Assembly (NCBI GenBank): GCA_018780035.1
Contig: JADMKE010000019.1
Span: 1-64,000, forward strand
DNA: 64,000 nucleotides
DNA from: Candidatus Sericytochromatia bacterium
Lineage (GTDB): Bacteria; Cyanobacteriota; Sericytochromatia; UBA7694
Direction: 5' to 3'
The translations under genes were made by a program, and so were the position numbers. This document shows positions 24,561 to 35,100 of the stretch, one piece after another; position 1 is the stretch's first letter; the number at the start of each line of letters is the position of its first letter. Under the pieces are notes generated by a model. It did no database searches. It had not been told where the DNA came from and saw only the letters and a program-made list of their open reading frames with translations.

Positions 24561-25373
24561 GTGAACAAAAGCGACAAACAACTTTTTCGCCTCCCTCCTT
24601 TTCGTTTTTGGGCCTTGATTTTACTTCTCAGCGCTCCTTTGCTGATGGCCCCCAAAACAGTCAAAGTCACAGCGGGTGGCCGTGTCACTCAAGTCCATGG
24701 CCAAGCCAATGTTAAAAAAGGCAATTTGGTCAAGCCTGGCCAAAAGGTGACTACCGGCAGCAATGGTCGGGTAGAACTCACTTTTTCAGATGGATCGCGT
24801 TTGCGCATCGGACCGGCCAGCCAAATCCTCTTGATCAGTGATGACCCAGCCAAGAAGCAAACCCTGGCCCGTCTAGACAAAGGACGTATTTGGAATCAGG
24901 TTCGGCCTGCCCCCCAGAAAAAAATGGTGGTGCGAACCCGTCACTCGGTAGCAGCTGTCCTCGGCACCACCTATGAGGTGCAAATCACTGCCAAATCCAC
25001 CCAAACAGCAGTCTTTAAGGGCAATGTGGGTATCCACCGACCCTTTGATAACATCCCAGAAACGGGTACCCAGGAGCTGTTTAACGAAACCCCCGTTTCT
25101 TTGCATGCAACCCCCCTCCCTCAGCAGGGAACGGGAGCGCCAAAACAGATTGAATCCCCTGTACATGAAGTGCCAGCCCCAATGAAGGTTATTCCCGGGC
25201 CTGTTCAGGTCAGTTTGGAACAATGGCTACAGATTGTCGAAAATCAACAGATTACCATGGGAGAAGACGGCAAAGCCGAGGTTCTCACAATTGATCCCGT
25301 GCAAAAACGCAAAACGGATCCCTGGGTTCAATGGAATACACAAATGGATGCACAACCGGCCAGAATGGAATAA
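24561..25373 (+). CDS. FecR-domain secreted protein
   Basis: A 270-residue protein starting with GTG. N-terminal signal or anchor (FWALILLLSAPLLMA), then a FecR domain (GGRVTQVHGQANVKKGNLVK, GQKVTTGSNGRVELTFSDGS, RLRIGPASQIL, TRHSVAAVLGTTYEVQI). A Pro-rich linker leads to a C-terminal helical region. FecR domains occur in periplasmic signal-transfer proteins; no cognate sigma factor is present here. It is followed by the DUF4388/roadblock gene after 18 nt, suggesting a joint role in envelope sensing. Confidence 0.85.
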   Translation: MNKSDKQLFRLPPFRFWALILLLSAPLLMAPKTVKVTAGGRVTQVHGQANVKKGNLVKPGQKVTTGSNGRVELTFSDGSRLRIGPASQILLISDDPAKKQTLARLDKGRIWNQVRPAPQKKMVVRTRHSVAAVLGTTYEVQITAKSTQTAVFKGNVGIHRPFDNIPETGTQELFNETPVSLHATPLPQQGTGAPKQIESPVHEVPAPMKVIPGPVQVSLEQWLQIVENQQITMGEDGKAEVLTIDPVQKRKTDPWVQWNTQMDAQPARME

Positions 25374-25391
25374 AGGAGTTAGAGAAAAAAG

Positions 25392-26513
25392 ATGCGTTTT
25401 GTTGAGACGATGGGTGGTCAAGATCTCATTGCAATTCTCCAATCTATGGGTGAAAACAGCTTTACTGGTGCCTTAGAGGCCAATACCAGTAATGTGTTTG
25501 CGACGGTTTGGATGAAAGAGGGAAAAATTCTCTATGCCCGCTCCTCTGAAAGTACCAGTCTCGGAGAATCACTCCTGACCCTGGGATTGGTCAGCAAAGA
25601 GCGTCTGGATGAACTCATGCAATTGGTAGAAGGCCCTACCTATCTCCAGGATTCCATGTTGGATGGTGTGCTGCTTAAATCCGAGGTAGTCCCTCAGCAA
25701 GTCATCAGCTACATCCGCGCCTTCCAAATTTCCGAGACCCTGTTTGGCATTTTGGATTGGGAAAAAGTCGGTTATGAACTCAAAGATGGCGCTCAACCTA
25801 AAATTGGCGCACTTGAACTCTTGCCAACCAATTATCCCTGGGTAGAATTTTTGAGTGAATACGGCACTGATTGGCCACGTATCCGCGCCCGCATTGGCCT
25901 GCCCAATCAACTCTTTCGCAAACAGCCCGCCAAACGCCGGGACACCTCACTTAGCCCAGAAGAAGAAAAGATTTACAACCTCTTTGATGGCCACAAAAAA
26001 GCCAAAGAAGTTGTGCTCTGGAGCGGCCTCAACTTTTATGTCGCAAATAAAGTGGTTTACCAAATGCTGGATTCGGGCATTATCGACATTGTCGAACGCC
26101 AGGCTTTCCGCCAGAGCCAGTTTATGTCCAAAGCTGTCAGCGATAAGCTACAGCCGCTTTTGCGTCTGCCAGGCGTTGTAAGTGCTTTCTTGGTGGATCG
26201 CTCAGGCAAAATGATCGTTCAGGATCGCTCGACCCAGGAGCATGACGAATTAAGCGAACATATCAAAACGATGGCCAGTATCTTTGTCCAGACGGTGGAT
26301 GACTTTGAGCGCAACCTGCCCAAAGACGAAGAATCCGGCCGTGTTGAACAGATTCTGGTTGAAAAAGAAAACGGCACAAAAACCCTGCTGATTGTCAGCA
26401 ATTCCGTCATTTTGGTGATTGATGCCGCCCAAGATGTCAACTGGGGCCTCTTGCGCCTGTCCGGGCAACGGGCTTTGCTCTCAGTGCGCATGTACCTCTT
26501 CGCCTCCAATTAA
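25392..26513 (+). CDS. DUF4388 (PatA-type) protein with C-terminal roadblock/LC7-like domain
   Basis: A 373-residue cytoplasmic protein. N-terminal DUF4388 pattern: DLIAILQSMGENSFTGALEA, VWMKEGKILYARSSES, GESLLTLGLV. A middle winged-helix-like part (LSPEEEKIYNLFDGHKKAKE) leads to a C-terminal roadblock-like domain (LLRLPGVVSAFLVDRSGKMI, ILVEKENGTKTLLIVSNSVI). In gliding bacteria and cyanobacteria these modules work with small GTPases or response regulators in polarity and motility control. SD AAGGAG lies 12 nt upstream of ATG 25392. Confidence 0.82.
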   Translation: MRFVETMGGQDLIAILQSMGENSFTGALEANTSNVFATVWMKEGKILYARSSESTSLGESLLTLGLVSKERLDELMQLVEGPTYLQDSMLDGVLLKSEVVPQQVISYIRAFQISETLFGILDWEKVGYELKDGAQPKIGALELLPTNYPWVEFLSEYGTDWPRIRARIGLPNQLFRKQPAKRRDTSLSPEEEKIYNLFDGHKKAKEVVLWSGLNFYVANKVVYQMLDSGIIDIVERQAFRQSQFMSKAVSDKLQPLLRLPGVVSAFLVDRSGKMIVQDRSTQEHDELSEHIKTMASIFVQTVDDFERNLPKDEESGRVEQILVEKENGTKTLLIVSNSVILVIDAAQDVNWGLLRLSGQRALLSVRMYLFASN

Positions 26514-26517
26514 ACAT

Positions 26518-26967
26518 ATGCGAGTGGTTCTGGGCTCTGATCACGCCGGATTTTTGTTAAAACAGCACCTGATCACCTATCTCCAGGGTCTCGGACATGA
26601 GACCTTGGATGTAGGTGCCTTTTCGTTGGACTCAGTCGACTATCCCGACAGCGCAGCCCAGGTGGGGGAAAAGCTCAGCAGTGGCCAAGCTGAACGGGGG
26701 ATTGTGGTCTGTGGTTCAGGCATCGGCATCAGCATTGCCGCCAATAAAATGCCGGGTGTGCGCGCCGCCCTCTGCCACGAACCTGTTTCAGCCCGGCTTT
26801 CGCGAGAACACAACGATGCCAATGTTTTGGCATTGGGGGAGCGTTTGACCACCCCCATGATGGCCGAAGAGATTGTCAAAATCTGGCTGGAAACACCATT
26901 TGCGGGGGGACGACATCAGAACCGCATCGATAAAATACATCAATTGGAAATACCCCATGCAGACTGA
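26518..26967 (+). CDS. rpiB: Ribose 5-phosphate isomerase B
   Basis: A 149-residue protein, normal for RpiB/LacAB isomerases. Motifs: [16 protein letters not shown] at the N-terminus, VDYPDSA, the catalytic Cys in [20 protein letters not shown], and [16 protein letters not shown]. It interconverts ribose 5-phosphate and ribulose 5-phosphate. ATG 26518 lies 4 nt after the upstream stop, and the stop overlaps glyA by 11 nt, an rpiB-glyA pairing known from other bacteria. Confidence 0.96.
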   Translation: MRVVLGSDHAGFLLKQHLITYLQGLGHETLDVGAFSLDSVDYPDSAAQVGEKLSSGQAERGIVVCGSGIGISIAANKMPGVRAALCHEPVSARLSREHNDANVLALGERLTTPMMAEEIVKIWLETPFAGGRHQNRIDKIHQLEIPHAD

Positions 26968-28207
26968 CTGGTTGAATATCATTGCTCAAAGTGACCCCAC
27001 CTTGGCCGCTACCCTTGAAAGAGAATGGGAACGCCAAGAAACCCATTTGGAACTGATTGCCTCTGAAAACTTTGCCAGCCCAGCGGTGATGCTGGCGCAG
27101 GGCAGCTGTATGACCAATAAATACGCCGAAGGCCTGCCGGGCAAACGCTATTATGGCGGCTGTGAATTTGTGGATCAGGCCGAAGAACTGGCCAGAGACC
27201 GGGCCAAACAGCTCTTTGGAGCTGAACATGCCAATGTACAGCCGCATTCAGGGGCCAGTGCCAATTTGGCCGTCATGCTGGCGACCTTGCAACCCGGTGA
27301 TGATATCCTCGGCATGAATCTCTCCCACGGGGGCCATCTGACCCATGGCAGCCCGGTCAATATTTCGGGCCTGTATTTTAAATCTCATTTTTATGGCGTC
27401 AATCCCGAAACGGGCATCATTGACTATGATGAAGTACGTCAAAAAGCCTTGGAAGTGCGCCCCAAAATGATTATAGCGGGCGCCAGCGCCTATGCCCGCA
27501 CCCTGGATTTTGAGGTCTTTCGCCAGATCGCAGATGAAGTGGGCGCATACTTATTGGCGGATATTGCCCATATTGCCGGTCTGGTGGTGGCCGATCTGCA
27601 CCCCAGCCCCATGCCTTATGCCCATTTTGTCACCACCACCACCCACAAAACCCTGAGAGGTCCACGTGGTGGCATGATCCTCTGCTCGGCAGACTGGGCA
27701 GCTAAAATTGACAAAGCCGTTTTCCCCGGCCTGCAGGGTGGGCCATTGATGCATGTCATTGCCGCCAAAGCCGTGGCCTTCCACGAAGCCCTCCAACCGA
27801 CGTTTAAAGCCTATCAGTACCAAATCATCAGCAATGCCCAGAGTTTGGCTGAAAGCCTAATCCACAGAGGCATCAAACTGGTCTCCGATGGCACCGACAA
27901 TCACCTGATGATGTTGGATTTACGCAACTTGGATCAAACTGGAAAAGCCATGGAACAGGCCCTGGGAGCGGTGGGGATCACAGTCAATAAAAACACTGTT
28001 CCCAACGATCCCAAAAGTCCCTTTGTCACCAGTGGTCTGCGGATTGGCACCCCAGCCGTGACCACCCGTGGCATGAAAAATGCAGAGATGGCAGAGATTG
28101 GTACATTGATCGCCGATATTTTGCTCAACCCAGACAGCACTGAAATTGCCAGTGACGTACAAGCCCGTGTGGCTGCGCTCTGCAAACGCTTCCCCGTCTA
28201 TCGTTAA
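26957..28207 (+). CDS. glyA: Serine hydroxymethyltransferase
   Basis: A 416-residue PLP enzyme of normal length. Motifs: [65 protein letters not shown] and the PLP-Lys segment [17 protein letters not shown] (Lys in THKTLRGP). It makes glycine and methylene-tetrahydrofolate from serine. ATG 26957 overlaps rpiB, so the two are coupled. Confidence 0.98.
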   Translation: MQTDWLNIIAQSDPTLAATLEREWERQETHLELIASENFASPAVMLAQGSCMTNKYAEGLPGKRYYGGCEFVDQAEELARDRAKQLFGAEHANVQPHSGASANLAVMLATLQPGDDILGMNLSHGGHLTHGSPVNISGLYFKSHFYGVNPETGIIDYDEVRQKALEVRPKMIIAGASAYARTLDFEVFRQIADEVGAYLLADIAHIAGLVVADLHPSPMPYAHFVTTTTHKTLRGPRGGMILCSADWAAKIDKAVFPGLQGGPLMHVIAAKAVAFHEALQPTFKAYQYQIISNAQSLAESLIHRGIKLVSDGTDNHLMMLDLRNLDQTGKAMEQALGAVGITVNKNTVPNDPKSPFVTSGLRIGTPAVTTRGMKNAEMAEIGTLIADILLNPDSTEIASDVQARVAALCKRFPVYR

Positions 28208-28210
28208 GTT

Positions 28211-29614
28211 TTAATAGGCGTGAATCAGGCCGCGATTGAGCAGGTCTTTTTTGACTTTGTCTGGGTCTGAGAACAACATTTGGCCTTGAAAACGGGTGGC
28301 AAAGGGATCGTCTTCGGTCACGTTGTGGATATACACGGCTACGATCTGATTTGGAAATTCTTTGACCACCTGCCTGTAAATCTCAGGGTCGTGTTCGCCA
28401 CTATCGCCAAAGAGAATATAACGACGCGAAGGGTAGGTTTGCAAAATTTTGCGTATTTTGCCAATTTTATAATGTTCGTGGTCAAAAAGTGAGTCGGTGC
28501 CTTTGCCCAAGCCAATATTCTTGAGGTCAATTGAACCCTGGGGAAAATTGCGGTAATCCAAAAAGAGATTGATGCGGCTGTAGAGATTATCAGGGCTGCT
28601 GGAAACATAGTGGGTGGCTTCATAGCCGTCCCCTTCGGGGCCGTGGTGAATGGCCTTGAATAAATCACTCATGCCAATCACAGGCTCTTGGGTTTTATAA
28701 TTGCTCAGGAAAATCGTCTTTAACATTTGCACCTTGCTGGTGGCATTGGTGCGCAAAATCGTGTCATCGATATCTGAGATGATTCCCAAACGATGAGAAT
28801 CGGGGCTGTGTAAAATAAAATTGCCTGTTCCCAGACCGGCTTGATAGGCCTTGAGATTGCGGCTAGAAAGGCTCACACGGGCGGCATGTAAACCCAAAGG
28901 CAAATCTTGTAAATTCTCAAAAACCGCCTCAAAAGCGCCATCTTCACTGGTTTGAACTTCACGCACCCGCTGGCCCAATTCGACCCGCACCCAGACTTTT
29001 TCGGCCTCATTGAGCACAAAGCGCCGGGAGGTTTTGACCAGATTTTTAAACCGGCTGTCTTTTTCTTCGACGGCATCAAGGGCCCGATCAGCAAATAGAC
29101 GTCCACTGACCGACAAAAGCGAGGTACTGCCATAGCCATCATAGACATCAATATGTAAACGTTTTTCTTTGCGTTTGCTGCGCGAAGTAGTGGGGGTTCT
29201 TTCCTGACTGCTGGTTGTTTCGTCCAAAACGGTCAGAGGTTCAGCCAGGTCTAAATCCAGCTCAGAGTCCGTTGTGGCATCGGTTTCGCTCTCTTCGGTT
29301 GGCGCAAAGGACGCAGCTGCTGAAAGGGTGTCAGGCTCTTCGGGGTTCAATGGCATATCAAGTTCTGTCTCCACAGGCAAAGTCTCGCTGGATTTTTGCG
29401 CAGGCTTGCTGTCAATTTTGGGGTTGTTTTGTAACGCGGCCAAAGAATCGTTTAAATCTGCGACCACCCGTTGCAATGATTCTACCTGCTGCCTCTGCTG
29501 AGAAACTGTGTCGGAACTCCCTTGAACAGCAGAAGTGAGGGGATTTGTCTTGCCACAACTGGTCAAAACCAGAGCAAAAATCAGAGTGAGAAGAGAGCCA
29601 GCGTTTCTTTTCAT
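28211..29614 (-). CDS. Lipoprotein with App1-type (DUF2183) phosphatase domain
   Basis: A 467-residue protein. Lipobox LVLTSC at the N-terminus, a short coiled coil (SSDTVSQQRQQVESLQRVV) and an acidic Ser/Thr linker, then an App1/DUF2183 catalytic domain. Its HAD-like motif is DIDDTILRT near residue 280, followed by YVSSSPDNLYSRI and ILFGDSGEHDPEIYRQVV. The family dephosphorylates phosphatidate and related lipids; a lipid-anchored copy would act on the outer leaflet or periplasmic side, which is inference. Convergent with glyA, 3 nt apart. Confidence 0.88.
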   Translation of the reverse strand: MKRNAGSLLTLIFALVLTSCGKTNPLTSAVQGSSDTVSQQRQQVESLQRVVADLNDSLAALQNNPKIDSKPAQKSSETLPVETELDMPLNPEEPDTLSAAASFAPTEESETDATTDSELDLDLAEPLTVLDETTSSQERTPTTSRSKRKEKRLHIDVYDGYGSTSLLSVSGRLFADRALDAVEEKDSRFKNLVKTSRRFVLNEAEKVWVRVELGQRVREVQTSEDGAFEAVFENLQDLPLGLHAARVSLSSRNLKAYQAGLGTGNFILHSPDSHRLGIISDIDDTILRTNATSKVQMLKTIFLSNYKTQEPVIGMSDLFKAIHHGPEGDGYEATHYVSSSPDNLYSRINLFLDYRNFPQGSIDLKNIGLGKGTDSLFDHEHYKIGKIRKILQTYPSRRYILFGDSGEHDPEIYRQVVKEFPNQIVAVYIHNVTEDDPFATRFQGQMLFSDPDKVKKDLLNRGLIHAY

Positions 29615-29622
29615 ACTTTCTT

Positions 29623-29651
29623 ATCGAAAATTTAACCTTTAAACTTTCGAT
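29623..29651. promoter_or_regulatory. Inverted repeat ATCGAAAATTTA-5 nt-TAAACTTTCGAT
   Basis: Arms of 12 nt with one mismatch, immediately upstream of the DUF2183 start, between divergent genes. A similar TTATCGAAAA-TTTA sequence occurs upstream of the RemA genes (22662). Confidence 0.4.
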
Positions 29652-29736
29652 TTTTTCAGAGAGTACGCATGAATTCCCCATTCAATTCCTATAACAAGGT
29701 TAAGTTAAAGTAAAAGCAGATTTAAGAGGTCGCAGC

Positions 29737-30507
29737 ATGTCACGGATTTTATTGATACTTTCAGCCAGCCTCTTGCTTTTAAATGGTTGCGGTCGCACCG
29801 TGAGCACTGTGGATTCCGCTTATTTAAAGCCCAGCACCAGCAGTACCCTGGCAGACAAAAATCGCCATGATCTGATGTCCTCTTCACATCTGGAAACCGG
29901 TGTCCAATACATCATCCCAGAAACACAAGGCACCCCTCAGCCCAAAGAGACGTCAGCGAAAAAGTCGGTTAAAGCTTCTTCTAAAGATGAAACCACAGAC
30001 GAAGAGACCCCCCAGGCGTCGTCTGAAAAAAAAATTAACTGAGAAGCCCTCTTTAACAGTAGCGCAAAGCGAAAAAGCTGTTAGGCCCAGAGCAATGGGT
30101 TTTTCTCTCAAAGATCAAAAAGGGATCAGCTCCCTGATTCAATTTCCAAAAAACAAAATCACCGTTTTGGTCTTTGCAGATCGCGAAGGAGCCGCGCAGA
30201 TGGAAAAGTGGATTCAACCGCTTTACGCCAAATACACAGATCAAATCGATATTCATGGTATTGCGGATCTTTCCGCTGTTCCCCGTTTTGCCCGTGGCAT
30301 TCTCAAAGCATTGTTTCAGGCCTGGTAAAATACCCAGTCATGTTGGATTGGGATGGCAATATCAGTCAGGCCTACAAGGTTGAGAAAGCCAAAACAAATC
30401 TCTATGTGGTTGATCCCCAGGGAGAGATTCATTTGCACTTAAGCGGTCCAGCCAGTGCGGAAACACTCTCAGAAATCAACCTCAAAATAGCAGAACTGCT
30501 CGATTAA
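29737..30507 (+). pseudogene. Frameshifted thioredoxin-like lipoprotein
   Basis: Three frames read as one protein. 29737 onward: lipoprotein signal (LLILSASLLLLNGC) and a Lys/Glu/Thr-rich linker, ending just after a run of nine A (30026-30034). The next frame continues with NKITVLVFADREGAAQMEKW and IHGIADLSAVPRFARGIL to a stop at 30326-30328. Back in the first frame comes YPVMLDWDGNISQAYKVEKA and NLYVVDPQGEIHLHLSGPAS to 30507. Removing one A at A9 and adding one G at about 30323 restores a thioredoxin-fold protein of about 256 residues. No CxxC. Either a recent pseudogene or two sequencing errors. Confidence 0.7.
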
Positions 30508-30517
30508 TTTCAAAGCC

Positions 30518-31108
30518 CTATTTTTGCGCCAACATACCCGTCAGAGCTTTGATTAATTTGGGATCCTGGGGCGAGGTGGAGCTACCAAAACTCAAGACCT
30601 GCTGGCCTTTGCGATCAATCAGGTATTTGTGAAAATTCCAAAGTGGGGCCTCACCGGTCTTTTGCTGAAGCTGTCCAAACAACGGATTGAGCGCCTCTCC
30701 TTTGACCACTGATTTGCTAAACATCGGAAAGGAAACCTTGTAGGTCTCCTTGCAGAATTTAGCAATTTCTTTGTCCGAGCCAGGCTCTTGTTTGCCAAAA
30801 TCATTGGCGGGGAAGCCCATTACAACAAACCCCTGTGCCTTGTATTTCTGGTAGAGGTCCTGCAAGTCTTTGTATTGGGAAGTGTAACCACAGAAACTGG
30901 CGGTATTGACCACCAACAAGACTTTGCCCTGATAGGCGCAGAGATTTTCGGGTTTGCCTTGCAAGGTGCGAAAATTGTGGTTGAGCAAAGCTGGACAGGT
31001 ATTGCTCTCTTTTGCACCGACAGCACTTGGAATCAAGACGTTGACAGCACTTGGAATCAAACCCAGAGGCAGAAGTAAACAGAGAGAATAAGCCAAACGG
31101 GATTTCAT
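30518..31108 (-). CDS. Secreted glutathione-peroxidase-family thiol peroxidase
   Basis: A 196-residue protein. Signal peptide with a duplicated IPSAV segment, then a GPx domain: KVLLVVNTASFCGYTSQYKD (peroxidatic Cys in SFCGYT), VMGFPANDFGKQEPGS (conserved Gln), and PLWNFHKYLIDRKGQQV (conserved Trp). It reduces peroxides, usually with thioredoxin as donor in bacteria; the location is predicted periplasmic. Convergent with the frameshifted thioredoxin-like gene 10 nt away. Confidence 0.93.
   Translation of the reverse strand: MKSRLAYSLCLLLPLGLIPSAVNVLIPSAVGAKESNTCPALLNHNFRTLQGKPENLCAYQGKVLLVVNTASFCGYTSQYKDLQDLYQKYKAQGFVVMGFPANDFGKQEPGSDKEIAKFCKETYKVSFPMFSKSVVKGEALNPLFGQLQQKTGEAPLWNFHKYLIDRKGQQVLSFGSSTSPQDPKLIKALTGMLAQK
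31019..31060 (-). repeat. 24-bp tandem duplication in the GPx signal peptide
   Basis: GACAGCACTTGGAATCAA occurs at 31019 and again at 31043, in frame, duplicating IPSAV in the signal peptide. Confidence 0.85.
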
Positions 31109-31186
31109 TAGCAGGCATCCTTTGGAGAAGTTAAACTGATTATAGGTCGGGATCAGGGTCTATCGCCACAGCTCATTGCAAGTTGC

Positions 31187-32101
31187 TCATTGCACATGGC
31201 CACGAATGGAAATTGCGCCTTGGTCAATCTCGACACTGTCAAAAATGGCCTGTTGACCGGAATCCAAGCGGGTCATTTGGCGCACATGTTGCTGCACTTG
31301 CTGTTTAACCATGGCTTTGATAAAAGGTGCAGGAATACGCAAACTGCCCAGCGAAAGGGAGTAGATTTCTGGGTAGACATCATTATTGGAAAGGCTCAGG
31401 CCCACTTCGCCGCCGAGATAAATCGTGGGGGTATCTTTGTTGACACCGGGCAAATTTTTGGCAAATTGTTCGGGCAGGTATTTAGGCACCAGAGCAACCG
31501 TAATACGCCCTTTCCCCCCTTGGAGTTGCACCGAAACCCCTTGAATCGAAGGGCGGTATTCAGGTGCCGTGCCGTTATAAAGGCCGTTATAGATCATGCT
31601 GGCAATTTCATTCTCGCGAATTTGGAGCTGAAATTGCCCTGGCTGGGTGGTCCCTGCCGACTGGGTCTGCTGGGCCGGAGGAGGTTGCCCAGCCCCCTGG
31701 TTTTGACTCACCACATTTGAATCTGAATGGGTGTGTGTTTGAGCCGGCGGTTGTGTCGCCGCGATCACGGCATCTGAGCCTGGTTGTTCGGGATTAGAGG
31801 CTTGGTTTGAGGTCGCAATGCCACCTGATGTTGTACCACCGAAAGTGGGAGCAGGCTGTGTTTGCCCTGACTCAGTCGAAGACACAGCCGTTTGACCGGT
31901 CGTATTGGTTTGGCTGTTTTGCAATGCTTGACTCATTTGTGAACGCAAATCGGGGGCAGCAGCTGGACGCGTCACAAACGTCGACTGCGCGACAGGTTTT
32001 TCAGTGGCGGCACGCATCAAAAGACGCGGAGCCACGACAAATCCAAGTGTTCCCAAACCAGCAAGAACCAAGCCAGCGATGAGCCAGCGACGTGCCTTCA
32101 T
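31187..32101 (-). CDS. Membrane-anchored protein, partner gene of the giant coiled-coil protein
   Basis: A 304-residue protein. N-terminal membrane anchor (WLIAGLVLAGLGTLGFVVAP), a long Gln/Thr/Ser/Pro-rich linker to about residue 150, then a folded region of about 150 residues (FQLQIRENEIASMIYNGLYN, GRITVALVPKYLPEQFAKNL, LGSLRIPAPFIKAMVKQQVQ). The beta-rich C-terminal domain recalls lipid-binding DUF2993/LPS-transport-like envelope proteins, a weak impression only. Its ATG overlaps the stop of the giant coiled-coil gene, so they are co-translated. Confidence 0.72.
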   Translation of the reverse strand: MKARRWLIAGLVLAGLGTLGFVVAPRLLMRAATEKPVAQSTFVTRPAAAPDLRSQMSQALQNSQTNTTGQTAVSSTESGQTQPAPTFGGTTSGGIATSNQASNPEQPGSDAVIAATQPPAQTHTHSDSNVVSQNQGAGQPPPAQQTQSAGTTQPGQFQLQIRENEIASMIYNGLYNGTAPEYRPSIQGVSVQLQGGKGRITVALVPKYLPEQFAKNLPGVNKDTPTIYLGGEVGLSLSNNDVYPEIYSLSLGSLRIPAPFIKAMVKQQVQQHVRQMTRLDSGQQAIFDSVEIDQGAISIRGHVQ

Positions 32102-35100
32102 ACCTGTTCAGCACTTTCAAGTGCCTGTTTTCCAATTAATCCCACAATATTTATTCCTGACACATTTGTCTGTCCATTATACGCCGATTGGATCATATGA
32201 TCGGTGATTTTTTCCAATTCGGCCTGATCCTGAATTTTGGCTTTCCAGGCATGATCCAACTGACGAGATTCAGAGACCTGCTGTTCCAAGGCTTTGAGCA
32301 TTTTTTCACGTTTGGCCTGATACGCCTGATCACGCTCAGAATCCACGTCTTGGCGCTGCCGCATCAAGCCCGATAGTCCATCCCCCAAAAACTTTTGCAT
32401 GGCATTGAAGGGTGAACTTTTACTTTCTTTGCCGCTCTCAGGAGCAACAGAAGCGGGCGCAGCAGAGCGCGGAGTGGGTGCAAGCTCTGTTTCTAAGACC
32501 TTTTTGCTTTCGCTCAATTCCGACTTGAGGGTCTGTATATCTTTTTCAAATTGCTGATAATCGGCCAGTAAATCTTCTCCCTGGCGAATTAAATCATCCA
32601 TTTTGAAAACCAACATCGCCAATTTCTCTTGAATGGTTCGGGCCTGTTCAAGCGTCAAATCTATTTGTGAAATTAACAGGCCGCCATTGCTAAGATCTGC
32701 ATCTGTTTTGGCCAATTCAGCTGTGTATTTCTGAAGCAATTGATCTGTTTTTTGCAGTTCAGCACGGAGCTTATCGCGCATTTCAAGTAAATCGGCACTC
32801 ACCGGCCCCACTTTGAGTTTGGCTTCCAGTTCAGCCAGAAGCGTTACGAGTTTGGCCCGATCCTGTTCCAATTGCAGCTTATTCGCCACCAATTGATTGC
32901 GGGAGAGCCGCAAGTCGGCATTACTGGCAATCAAACGGTCACGCATCTCTGTCAAACGCTCAGTTTTTTGCTTGAGCGTTTCGATCTGCTGATTGATACG
33001 CGCCTTTAAGGTATTCAAACCGGTCAGGCGCTCCTTGAGCCCATTGGAATTGGCATTATAAGACTCCAAACGCGAAAGTTTCTGCTCCAAAGCATCCAAC
33101 TCAGCAGCCTGAGCCGGGCTCAAAGGCTTGCCATCTTTGATCAGAACCTCATAGCGCTCTAAACAAGCCCGATACTCAGCCGAGTCAATGCCAAGCGATT
33201 TGCGCATTTCTAACAGCTGTTTCTGCATTCCCAGCATTTCTTTTTTGCCGGTATCCAATTCTGTTTCAGCATCACTAATCGTGCTCTGCAACTCAGCCAA
33301 TTGGGTTCGGGTTAGCTCATTGGCCGCTTGGGCAGCCGCATAGGTTTGGCCATTTGTGGTGCGTTTGCCCTCATGAATCGACAATGCTGCTTCTTTTTCC
33401 GCACGGGATTGACTCTGGGCCAAAAACTCATCGTCTATTTTTTTCAAAAACTCGGATTCCGGCCCGCGCAAGTCCTCTTGCTGCATTAAACGCCGAACCT
33501 CAGCCCGAGCTTCTTCAATTTTGAGCGGCTGCTCACGGTTATTTAAAAGGGCTTCAAAAGCTCGCACCTCAGCTTGGGCCAAACGGGCTTTTTCTTCGAT
33601 TTCGACGGTTTTGCGATTGGCGACATCCAGTGAGGTCAAGACATTCACCAATTCTTGCGATTGCAAGCCACGGGTACGGGAGCTGAGTGTCTCCAGAGCC
33701 GCATTGACCTCTTTGACTTTTTGGTTGTAAGGCAAAGTGGAAAGCACCGTCTGATTGATCTGTTGAATGAGACCTTCTGCAGTTTGATTGCTTGAATCTA
33801 ATTTTTTTACAAAGGTGTCGATCTGGGACAGCTTATCTTTGATGGGTGGAAAGTCCTGCGCCTGAGCAGGCAAATTTTGCAATTCTTGTTTAACCTGAGC
33901 AATGACAGCTTTGTTTTGGGCCTGAACTGCTTGCAAACTGGAACGCACAGCCTCAGCCTGTTTCACAGCCAGATCTGTTTTGCGCTTTTCCTCTGCCAAA
34001 CTGCGCGTTTGGGTCGTTAAAGTTTCTGCTTGATTTTCAATTTGCCCGCTGACCCGATCCACCTCTTGATAGAGCTGGTTTAAGCGCGCTTGCAAATCTG
34101 CCTGATGCGTTTGATTGCCCTTTAAAAACTGAGACAATTCAGTTGAACCCATTTGGCCCTTGCCATAGAGCTCCTGCATTTTTTTTGCATCGCTGCGGCT
34201 TTTATCGATATTGGCCAAGACCTCAGCTATTTGAGTGCCATACTGAGTCAAATCACCCTGCAATGAAGCTATTTTTGTCTGGATTTCAGAAATTTTACGC
34301 TCGTAAGTAGAAATCGAAAGCGAAGACAACTCAATCACTTCATTGGCTGCCTTTAATTCACTTTCCAACTCAGCTTTCTGGGTTTCTAACTGCCCCAAAG
34401 TCTTTTGAGCCGTCTCGGTCAGGGCATCGGTTTTTTGGATGCTCTTCTCAAGCTGATCCACCGTCGTGCTGAGAGACTTCAATGTGGCAATCTGAGTTTC
34501 TAACTCAATCCGCAAAGCTTCGGGCGCACCGGTTTTTTGGGCTTCTTGCAGTTGGGTTTCTAAATCCTGCATTTTGGAAGTAAAACCCGAACGAAAGGCC
34601 TGAATATCAGCTGTGGAAATCGTGCCACCCTGACTCAGACGATTGCTCCAATCGCCCACAAACGACTTGGTCTGTGCCACCACTTGGCTGACTTTGTCTT
34701 TGAGATAATCATAGGCATCTACAAAGACCTGAAAAACACCGCCACTGGCTTCAGCACTGTTTTCGGCTTCCTGCAAGGCAGGTTCAAGCGCCTCGCGCTC
34801 AGTTGCCTGTTGGGCCGCTGCCACTTCGATTTTTTCTGCTTCTGGCACCAAATATTGGGTATAGTCTTTTTGAATCCCCTGCAAAGTACTGCGGTGGGTG
34901 GCAATTTCTTTTTCGAGTTGGCTGATTTCTTTTTGTAAATCTGCGCTGACCGAATCAGGGGCCCCAGCCGCTTTCAGTTCCTGCATTTGTTTTTTGGCCT
35001 GAGCCAAGCCCGTTTCCAGCTTTGCCACCTGAGTGGTGTAGGTCGACAGACTCCCTTTTAATTTGGCCTGGTTGTCCTGCAAGGCTTTGCGCTCCTGGTT

